A stretch of DNA of 64,000 bases from a virus: positions 1-64,000 of the IMG/VR virus record IMGVR_UViG_3300042898_003434. One strand, 5' to 3'. The notes beneath the pieces were generated by a model. It was not told the origin of the DNA. It saw only the letters and a list, made by a program, of their open reading frames with translations, and ran no database searches. The number at the start of each line of letters is the position of its first letter. Position 1 is the first letter of the stretch. This document shows positions 57,807 to 64,000 of this stretch, piece after piece. The translations under genes and the position numbers were made by a program.

Positions 57807-58577
57807 CTAATCTTTTATCTTAACACCAAAGTCTTTTTCAAATTGTTTTGGAGCGGCTTTATAGCTTTCAGCCGTTTCGTCTTTTGGATCTTTTAGATAT
57901 TGCCAGTTTAAACTTAATACGTCGGGTACTTTGAATCCAAAAAATTTCAATACTTGTTTTTGAATGTCAACAACCGAAGACCCGTTCCAATTTTGTCCAA
58001 TTACAACTAATCCTGCTTCTTTATCTGCTATGATGTTGTCTTCTTTAAGAGTGCTATGACGATTTTCCAACCAAGCCAAGCGTTCAATCAATTTTTGATA
58101 AATTCCATTGGTTTGTCCCCAACGAGTACTAACAAAAAATACAATTGCATCTGCTTCAAATAAAGGTTTGGTTATTTCCCACAACTCGTCGTCTTTATTA
58201 TTAAAGCTACACCAACATCTATGATTTCCAGTTGGATTTTTCGCATCGTCTTTTAATTTAGAAGCCTTTACTCCACAGTTATTTCCTTCGTGTTTACTTA
58301 CATTACCTTCACAGTCGTATATTTTTAATTTACTGGCGTCTATTACTGTGGTATTGCCTAATTGTTCTGAGATATATTCAGCTAAAATTGTACTTTTTGC
58401 TTTTTGTTTATCTCCAACCCAACGGTTGCTAGTTGTGACAAATAACACTTTATTTTTATTCTTTAAATGGTTTATTAGTTTATCAACCTCGGAAACCATG
58501 TTCTCTGATTCATTTAAATTAAAATGTTCAAACAATAGTTTTTTGTGTTTTAAAAGTGTATCTTCAAATGTATTCAT
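57807..58577 (-). CDS. Flavodoxin/FMN-reductase-like protein with N-terminal leader
   Basis: 256 aa. After a 20-residue leader like that of the 27173 protein (TFEDTLLKHKKLLFEHFN), residues 40-230 follow the flavodoxin-like NAD(P)H-dependent FMN reductase pattern: VLFVTTSNR (phosphate loop), VIDASKLKIYDCEGNVS with a C...C...CWC cluster as in iron-sulfur flavoproteins, ADAIVFFVSTRWGQTN and GLVVIGQNWNG. If the leader targets it to the head, the phage packages a redox enzyme. The catalytic partner is unknown. Confidence 0.72.
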   Translation of the reverse strand: MNTFEDTLLKHKKLLFEHFNLNESENMVSEVDKLINHLKNKNKVLFVTTSNRWVGDKQKAKSTILAEYISEQLGNTTVIDASKLKIYDCEGNVSKHEGNNCGVKASKLKDDAKNPTGNHRCWCSFNNKDDELWEITKPLFEADAIVFFVSTRWGQTNGIYQKLIERLAWLENRHSTLKEDNIIADKEAGLVVIGQNWNGSSVVDIQKQVLKFFGFKVPDVLSLNWQYLKDPKDETAESYKAAPKQFEKDFGVKIKD

Positions 58578-58581
58578 TTTG

Positions 58582-59520
58582 TCAAAAGCCCCAAGTAAAT
58601 TTTATCTTGTTATGTTCGCGTGGATCCTCAATGAAGTAAACTTTAGATCTACCGCTCATGAAACTGCCAGATTGTCCTTTGAGAAATTTCATTTGGGCGG
58701 GTGATGGAGTTACATGCATTGTCATTGTATTTCCATTTCTATCTGGGCGTTGAAATGAGTTTACCGCGTTTATAAAAACAGTATATGCAATATTACCAGC
58801 CCCTTCATCCAATACATTTTCTTTTACACTGACCTTCTTGTCATATATCTTGTCGATATTGTCCTTGAGTTTATCTAAACTACCGGCATATCTTAAAATT
58901 TTAAAAACAATGTTTTCTTCAGACAACTCACCATTTGAATCAAGTCCTGCTTGTCTGTATTTATACAGTTTCTGTAACAATTTCTTTAAACCGACATCGT
59001 CGCTAGAATTTACCAAGGTGTTGATTTTCTTGTGAAACTCTTTATATTTCTTTTTGATAAGCTCTTTGTTTAAATTTAACTTTTGCTTGATCGGTTCTTT
59101 CAACCATTCATTCTTTAACACAGAATATTCAGATGAAGAAACAGCAACATGTTGTATGTCCTGAACATATAGCTCAACGTCATGTCCTTTTACGGTTATA
59201 TCGTGTTTCAAGTTCCACGCTGTCTTTATAGCGTCAAACATTGTTTGTGCATCTTCTTTGGACATATCAAGTTTTGAGTAGTCTGTTTTAATGTGCAAGT
59301 CTATGTCTGAATATATGGTCCAATTATAGTTGGTTATTGATCCAATCATAACAACGTCTTCTGCTTTTATGTTGATCTGCTTCTCTACCTTCAATTCTTT
59401 AACAAAATCTAATGCAACCTTCAATAGACCGGCGCGAACATCTTGTTTGATTCTCGGACCATCTTCATTAATGTCCCATACTTTGGGACAAAGAGTTTCG
59501 TTATATAATGGATAGTTCAT
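58582..59520 (-). CDS. Nucleotidyltransferase-like protein (Pol beta superfamily)
   Basis: 312 aa. VVMIGSITNYNWTIYSDIDLHI (57-77) is the nucleotidyltransferase G-S...S-D-x-D motif with metal ligands D72 and D74; a third acidic position lies in HDVELYVQD. A helical domain and a C-terminal basic segment follow. Could transfer NMP to RNA, protein or a small molecule; substrate not predictable. Sits between two leader-bearing genes and ends with a variant helical linker. Confidence 0.72.
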   Translation of the reverse strand: MNYPLYNETLCPKVWDINEDGPRIKQDVRAGLLKVALDFVKELKVEKQINIKAEDVVMIGSITNYNWTIYSDIDLHIKTDYSKLDMSKEDAQTMFDAIKTAWNLKHDITVKGHDVELYVQDIQHVAVSSSEYSVLKNEWLKEPIKQKLNLNKELIKKKYKEFHKKINTLVNSSDDVGLKKLLQKLYKYRQAGLDSNGELSEENIVFKILRYAGSLDKLKDNIDKIYDKKVSVKENVLDEGAGNIAYTVFINAVNSFQRPDRNGNTMTMHVTPSPAQMKFLKGQSGSFMSGRSKVYFIEDPREHNKIKFTWGF

Positions 59521-59528
59521 ATTTAATT

Positions 59529-60128
59529 TTACACGTCTGGTAAAAATGCCTTTAATTGATTAATACTACTTGCCGCGCTCGTGTGCAATATACCAATGCG
59601 ATGCAATGCTTGGTTGTCCCACACCGTTATATTTCTTTCCATGTCGTCAACCAACACATGTGTGACTCTTCCCTTTGATGGAAGAATATATTCTGGTTTC
59701 TTTTCTCCGGCAGATGCAATTATTACTTTAACAGTTGGATCAATATGCTTGCGTATCCAAGCGGTTTTTTGTTGTGCGATGTCTGCACCTTGACCAGCAC
59801 TTAAAATAACTGCCGGTGGAGTTTTGAAATTATCTTTTACAAAATCCCATAAGACTTTTGAGTCTGGCATAGGTTCTAGGTTCAACCAAAAGTTGGGTGT
59901 GTTGTTGATCAATTGCCAAAACTTTTTCTTTGCTGCTTTTTTATCGCCTTTTAGTTCTGGGGATGTATGCAAATCTTCTGGAGTAAAGCCACCGGATATT
60001 TTTTTGAATCCTTTGTTCATGTCGGTTAAAACTCCATCCATGTCCACGTAGCATTGTATTTTTAGCGGCGCACCTTCAACGGAATCCTCAACGGCTTCTC
60101 GTAACAATTCTTTTAATAATATACTCAT
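59529..60128 (-). CDS. HAD phosphatase with head-targeting-like leader
   Basis: 199 aa. Leader MSILLKELLREAVEDS with LRE site, then HAD motif I CYVDMDGVLTDMN (D29, D31), motif II VILSAG and motif IV VLVDDMERN, similar to 5'(3')-deoxyribonucleotidases and phage HAD phosphatases. The stop of the GIY-YIG gene overlaps its start by 4 nt. A packaged phosphatase is the striking implication. Confidence 0.8.
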   Translation of the reverse strand: MSILLKELLREAVEDSVEGAPLKIQCYVDMDGVLTDMNKGFKKISGGFTPEDLHTSPELKGDKKAAKKKFWQLINNTPNFWLNLEPMPDSKVLWDFVKDNFKTPPAVILSAGQGADIAQQKTAWIRKHIDPTVKVIIASAGEKKPEYILPSKGRVTHVLVDDMERNITVWDNQALHRIGILHTSAASSINQLKAFLPDV

Positions 60129-60877
60129 GTTTGTTTTTTTAAAATTAATTTTTTATTTACCATATCCAAGTCGGTGGTCAATCGCCAAAAGAATCCTCCC
60201 GATTTCCATTTTTTATTTATGGTTGCACACCCCGATATATTTCCGTGATTCATATTTAATTTTTTTGCAGCATCTCTTGCCGATTTCCACGTTGCCACGA
60301 TGTTTCCGTCCGTGTCAATTTGATAAATAGACTTTGAAGTTTTCATTCCACCCGAGTTTAAGTTTTTTAATTTTTCTTTATGCTGATCGGTGTGTAAATA
60401 AACAAATTTTTTATCGCGTGCAATTTTCTTTTGTGATATAATTTTTTTAGAATTTTGACTGTGTAATTTCCCAAACATTGGATTTTTATTACCGAGCATA
60501 CGTTGACTCCTAATTTTTTTTGTACTGTCTGTACAGATTAAACCGGATACACCTTCACCACCGTCCGTCAAATTACACAATGGACCCAATCCCAAATCAG
60601 ATCGTCCAATTTTTGATATCCGACTTGCCTCTTCGTTCAATATTAAAAATTCGTCTACACTTTCTAAAATTTTATTATATATAATAAAGTTTCCATCGTC
60701 TAATATTTTTTTTATCTTATAATAAAGGTGTTTATTTCTTAATTTTTTCCCATTTTTTACCAATTTCTCGTGACTGAACATTCTATCTCCATTCCCTTTT
60801 CCAACATAAAAAGGAACATTGTCCGCCGAGTTGACGAGTATATAAACATAGAAAATCTTGTGTCTTTTTTTTCTCAT
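60125..60877 (-). CDS. GIY-YIG homing endonuclease
   Basis: 250 aa. The GIY-YIG core reads FYVYILVNS...PFYVGKGNGDRM with E at NEEASRI; NUMOD3-like (GNKNPMFGK) and NUMOD1-like (SIYQIDTDGNIVATWKSARDAAKKL) DNA-binding modules follow. Free-standing, overlapping the HAD gene. TATTTATA lies about 31 nt upstream. Confidence 0.9.
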   Translation of the reverse strand: MRKKRHKIFYVYILVNSADNVPFYVGKGNGDRMFSHEKLVKNGKKLRNKHLYYKIKKILDDGNFIIYNKILESVDEFLILNEEASRISKIGRSDLGLGPLCNLTDGGEGVSGLICTDSTKKIRSQRMLGNKNPMFGKLHSQNSKKIISQKKIARDKKFVYLHTDQHKEKLKNLNSGGMKTSKSIYQIDTDGNIVATWKSARDAAKKLNMNHGNISGCATINKKWKSGGFFWRLTTDLDMVNKKLILKKQT

Positions 60878-60908
60878 TTAAATTATTGCAATAAAATTTG
60901 CATATAGT

Positions 60909-60916
60909 TATAAATA
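60909..60916 (-). promoter_or_regulatory. TATTTATA box before the GIY-YIG gene
   Basis: The coding strand reads TATATTTATAACTATATGC, 31 nt before the ATG and just after the sheath terminator. Confidence 0.4.
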
Positions 60917-60952
60917 TATACCCACTCGAATAAAACTCAAGCTTTTAAGCAA

Positions 60953-60984
60953 TAAAAAAGCCCACCGATTACGGTGGGCTTTGT
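60953..60984 (-). terminator. Intrinsic terminator after the tail sheath gene
   Basis: GCCCACCG/CGGTGGGC stem with A/T runs on both sides, directly after the sheath stop codon. Confidence 0.9.
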
Positions 60985-61002
60985 GTTTTAACTTGCTAGT
61001 AA

Positions 61003-63990
61003 TTAGGCTCCTGGGAAGGTAGCGCCTGTTGGAAGAACCGAGAAGTCGAGAACGATGAATTCAGCGGTCTTGCTTGGTTTCAGATAAATTTGTCCGTATA
61101 GAATATTACGGTCAACTAGATCTGGTGTATTGTTACTGTCATCCATTACAACCTTGAAGGCATACAAACCTGAGCGTTGTTGAACACCATCCAAGTATGG
61201 ATTTACAATGTTCAAGAAGCGTTGGCGTGTTGATGCAACGTTTTGTTCGAATACTAGGTATCTCGAAGAAGAAGCGATGAACTTCTTCAACGCGATCAAT
61301 AGACGACGCACGTTGATGCGATCCAATGCGGAAGGTTGACGTTGCAGGGTCTTTTGGCCCCATGCTACGATACCTTGACCTGGGAATGCGGCAATCGGAT
61401 TAACTCTTCCTTCATATAGACTATCACGTTCCGAGTGTGTCAAGCGGTCGACTACTTGAACTGCGGCAGGAATACCACCACGGTTTAGACCGGCAGGAGC
61501 AAACCATTCAGCAGCTACTTGGTCGTTAGCGGCGAATACGCTCATCATAACAACCGAAGGAGGAACTGGAATTACTCTGTTAGAGTTTGTGTCAACAATC
61601 TTGACCCAAGGATAGTATGTGGCACCGTAGTTTGAATCGAACTGCGAAGCCATAGACACTACGTTTTCGATAGCGGCCGCGCCAGCAGTTTGGTTTGGAG
61701 CGATATCGAAGATATAGAATGCGTCGCCACGGTTTTCACAAACTTCTAGTACCAATGATATTAGATATGGATTGTATTGATAGTTTAGACCGGGAGTTGT
61801 GATTAGATTAAAATCAAACTCGTCGGCGTTACTTAATGCAGCCATTGCTTGTCTGTATCCGTAAGAGCCACGTGAAACGTTCGTCGAGCAATTCAAGCCT
61901 TGTTGGTTAGTTGGGATGATATCATTGCCACTTAGTACTGGAACAGATGGGCTTTGACCATCGAATCCACCTTGGAAACCAAGAATGAAGCGGCGTTTCT
62001 TAACGTTTGTATTTTCTTGAGAAGCAACGTAAACTGGACTTAGTCCGCAGTTATCTTCTAGACTGAATTCAACATTGTTGCCAACACTAGAACCGTATGG
62101 AACTGGGGCGAAGTATTGTTTGTTGTCTAGTTCAACACCGGCGGATGAACCGTTTGGATATAGAGCGGCTAGTTCAGCATCAGCTGTCGAAGGAGCCGGT
62201 TGGAACACGACGCCAGAAGCATAACGACCGGGTTGCGCCGAGTAAATCGAAGCACTGGTGTATTGCATTACTGGAACCTTGCCCAAGCGAGCATAATCGC
62301 CACTGATTGGTGCAGCATATGCACCGAAGCCGAATGGAATTGCATCTACTGGCCATGGCGATGTTGCCATTTCAATGCGGATGTATTTACTGATATTGTT
62401 GTAATCACCGAATTGAAGAATCTTACCGTTGCTATCGATATATGTGAATACATCGCCGATACGACGAGCAATATAGTTTGCACTTGTTTCGTCTAGGTTT
62501 AGATTGTCGTAGCGTTCAATGACACTTGGCTTTGCGTCAGCGTCCGTGAATGAGCGTAGAGACAAGGTGAATGTTCCGTGTTTAGAACCTGGGATTGATC
62601 CGGCAGATTTTACGTTCGAGATTTCAACTTTGAATTGAGTGTTTGTGTTTGTACCATCGGACAAGGTATGAACCTTAAACAAATCGTAAGAAGCTGCGGT
62701 TGGAGCACCAACCGATCCACTGAATGGAGCAACTTTTTGAGATTTGATGAATGGTGTTTCAGCTTGACGTAGGTCAAACAATGAATCGCCTTGGTCTGGT
62801 GTTACACCGTCAGCGAATACCATAGCATTACGGCTAGATACTTCAATCTTCCAGCTACCAGAAACAATCATATCAGCAACGATTTCAGCAGCTTTGTTGT
62901 CGAAGTGTTTATAGCTATAAGCAGATTCAATCTTTTGACCGGATGCGACTGGGGTGAAGCCAGCTTCTGCATCAGTACCGAATACCGATGTGATATATGA
63001 TGTACTTGTTGGGTCAATTGAGAATTCGTATGTGCCATATGAAGCGGATGCATAAACGCCCAAATCTAGATCGAAGTGAGTTTCGTTTAGTGCTAGTCTA
63101 AAGTCGGTTCCAACAACAGTTGCATTTTTTGCTGTTAGCACAGATCCACTGAAACCGTATAGGTTTTGACCACGGTCATATGCAGTGTTAGCTAGAACAG
63201 CCAATACAACTTCATCACGACCGGAAACAGCAGAGCCACTTCCACAACCGTCTTCAGAAGAAACACTGTCGGCGGTCCAAGAACTAACATCGAATCTTCC
63301 GTAATCTCCGGTAACTTTTCCGGCGAATGAGTATGTGTATCCACATGAACCAACTGCACCACGTGTGATGGTGGCTTGTAGTGTCAATGTATCAGATGGA
63401 TTGTGTGGCAACAATGAGTTGGATAGAGAAGCAGTAATACTACCTCCCAATAGAGCAGAACCGGTATAAGTAACGTTGTCAACAGATGCACTGATTGCTC
63501 CGATTACTTGCGTAGAACCAACATAGTATCCACTTAAGAAAGTAGCTAGTACAGATCCTTGTACGTTAAAGTTACCAGCAGAAATTTCTGTTACGGTAAA
63601 TCCAACGCTGCTACCAGTAATTGAACCTGATTCTGTGAATCTATCATAAGCGCCCGGTATAGCCGAAACTATGAGAGCTTGGTCTTGTTCATATCCGCCC
63701 AAACCACCGACGCGGCAAACGGTCACTTGACCTTGCTGACGGATATATTGTTGGGCTGTGTATGGTCCATAAAGGACTCCGTCGGGTTCACCGAAGATTG
63801 CGTTAAGATCTGCCTCGCTTGTTACCGTTGTAGGTGCAAATCCCGGTCCTTTTGGGAAGGGAGCTACGACGACGCCGCCGATAGCTGCTACTCCTTGAGC
63901 GAGGAACGATTGATCGATTTCACGAGTGAATACGCCGGGACTGACGATTCTTTCGCTTGGTTGGAATGTGCCATTTTGTTCTAGTGCCAT
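61003..63990 (-). CDS. 18: Tail sheath protein (gp18-like)
   Basis: 995 aa, longer than T4 gp18 (659). The N-terminus SPGVFTREIDQSF and FPKGP...VTSEADLNAIFG are typical sheath starts, and the C-terminal 350 residues carry the conserved sheath core (WVKIVDTNSNRVIPVPPSVVMM, GLNRGGIPAAVQVVDRLT, INVRRLLIALKKFI, TAEFIVLDFSVLPTGA). The middle has large inserted beta-rich domains (about 120-560) probably displayed on the tail surface. The protein contracts to drive the tube through the envelope. Start lies 10 nt from the window end. Confidence 0.95.
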   Translation of the reverse strand: MALEQNGTFQPSERIVSPGVFTREIDQSFLAQGVAAIGGVVVAPFPKGPGFAPTTVTSEADLNAIFGEPDGVLYGPYTAQQYIRQQGQVTVCRVGGLGGYEQDQALIVSAIPGAYDRFTESGSITGSSVGFTVTEISAGNFNVQGSVLATFLSGYYVGSTQVIGAISASVDNVTYTGSALLGGSITASLSNSLLPHNPSDTLTLQATITRGAVGSCGYTYSFAGKVTGDYGRFDVSSWTADSVSSEDGCGSGSAVSGRDEVVLAVLANTAYDRGQNLYGFSGSVLTAKNATVVGTDFRLALNETHFDLDLGVYASASYGTYEFSIDPTSTSYITSVFGTDAEAGFTPVASGQKIESAYSYKHFDNKAAEIVADMIVSGSWKIEVSSRNAMVFADGVTPDQGDSLFDLRQAETPFIKSQKVAPFSGSVGAPTAASYDLFKVHTLSDGTNTNTQFKVEISNVKSAGSIPGSKHGTFTLSLRSFTDADAKPSVIERYDNLNLDETSANYIARRIGDVFTYIDSNGKILQFGDYNNISKYIRIEMATSPWPVDAIPFGFGAYAAPISGDYARLGKVPVMQYTSASIYSAQPGRYASGVVFQPAPSTADAELAALYPNGSSAGVELDNKQYFAPVPYGSSVGNNVEFSLEDNCGLSPVYVASQENTNVKKRRFILGFQGGFDGQSPSVPVLSGNDIIPTNQQGLNCSTNVSRGSYGYRQAMAALSNADEFDFNLITTPGLNYQYNPYLISLVLEVCENRGDAFYIFDIAPNQTAGAAAIENVVSMASQFDSNYGATYYPWVKIVDTNSNRVIPVPPSVVMMSVFAANDQVAAEWFAPAGLNRGGIPAAVQVVDRLTHSERDSLYEGRVNPIAAFPGQGIVAWGQKTLQRQPSALDRINVRRLLIALKKFIASSSRYLVFEQNVASTRQRFLNIVNPYLDGVQQRSGLYAFKVVMDDSNNTPDLVDRNILYGQIYLKPSKTAEFIVLDFSVLPTGATFPGA

Positions 63991-64000
63991 ATGTTATTTT

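Overview
The window is part of a large, AT-rich, T4-like contractile-tailed bacteriophage genome. The evidence is a set of T4-type genes in recognisable form: sliding clamp (gp45), clamp loader (gp44), family B polymerase (gp43), gp41-type helicase, 5' nuclease/RNase H, UvsX, gp32, rIIA/rIIB, NrdA/NrdB, tail sheath, tail tube, tape measure and baseplate proteins. Almost every gene is on the minus strand; the only plus-strand block is 54756-57068, led by a Vsr-type homing endonuclease. The host is not identifiable, but the outer-membrane lipoproteins and spanin-like protein point to a Gram-negative. Primase, gp62, terminase, portal and capsid genes are not in the window.

Layout. 1-2772: a tRNA array (Ile, Gly, Arg, Thr, Ser, Tyr, Gly, Lys plus two atypical tRNA-like genes) interrupted by a short leader-bearing protein gene, a PD-(D/E)XK homing endonuclease and a LydA-like holin. 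2773-3393: non-coding, with strong hairpins and a possible short transcript. 3394-8754: a tightly packed five-gene operon, csgF-like, csgG-like, a curlin-like GxxN repeat protein, a FecR-domain protein and a CHASE2-adenylate cyclase. This is a curli (type VIII) secretion module joined to a membrane cAMP-signalling module, on a phage. 8816-19615: accessory and replication genes, including a dispersed RNA-repair set (Rnl5-like ligase, 2H phosphoesterase, polynucleotide kinase, cyclic-phosphate receiver domain) and gp44-gp45-gp43. 20062-28343: rIIB, rIIA, a VWA/HExxH protein and its MoxR-type ATPase, and two leader-bearing proteins. 28440-38718: nucleotide metabolism and replication/recombination, ending in a second, family A-like DNA polymerase. 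38754-63990: baseplate, tape measure, tube and sheath, interleaved with small proteins and three more homing endonucleases.

Two patterns cut across the regions. First, at least ten proteins begin with the same amphipathic leader (M-x-K-S-E-L-K-x-L-I-x-E-A-type). It resembles the T4 capsid-targeting sequence with its (L/I)-x-E prohead-protease site, and suggests a large packaged protein cargo that includes enzymes. Second, two promoter classes can be read. TTGACA-N16/17-TAnnnT boxes precede replication and early genes, often ending exactly 6 nt before the start codon, which implies leaderless mRNAs. A TATTTATA box precedes many late, structural and accessory genes, including the curli operon.

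The most novel features are the curli/CHASE2 operon, the packaged-leader family, a tRNA-Ile gene with an apparent 30-nt insertion in the anticodon loop alongside a tRNA-ligase-like enzyme set, and the unusual family A polymerase.
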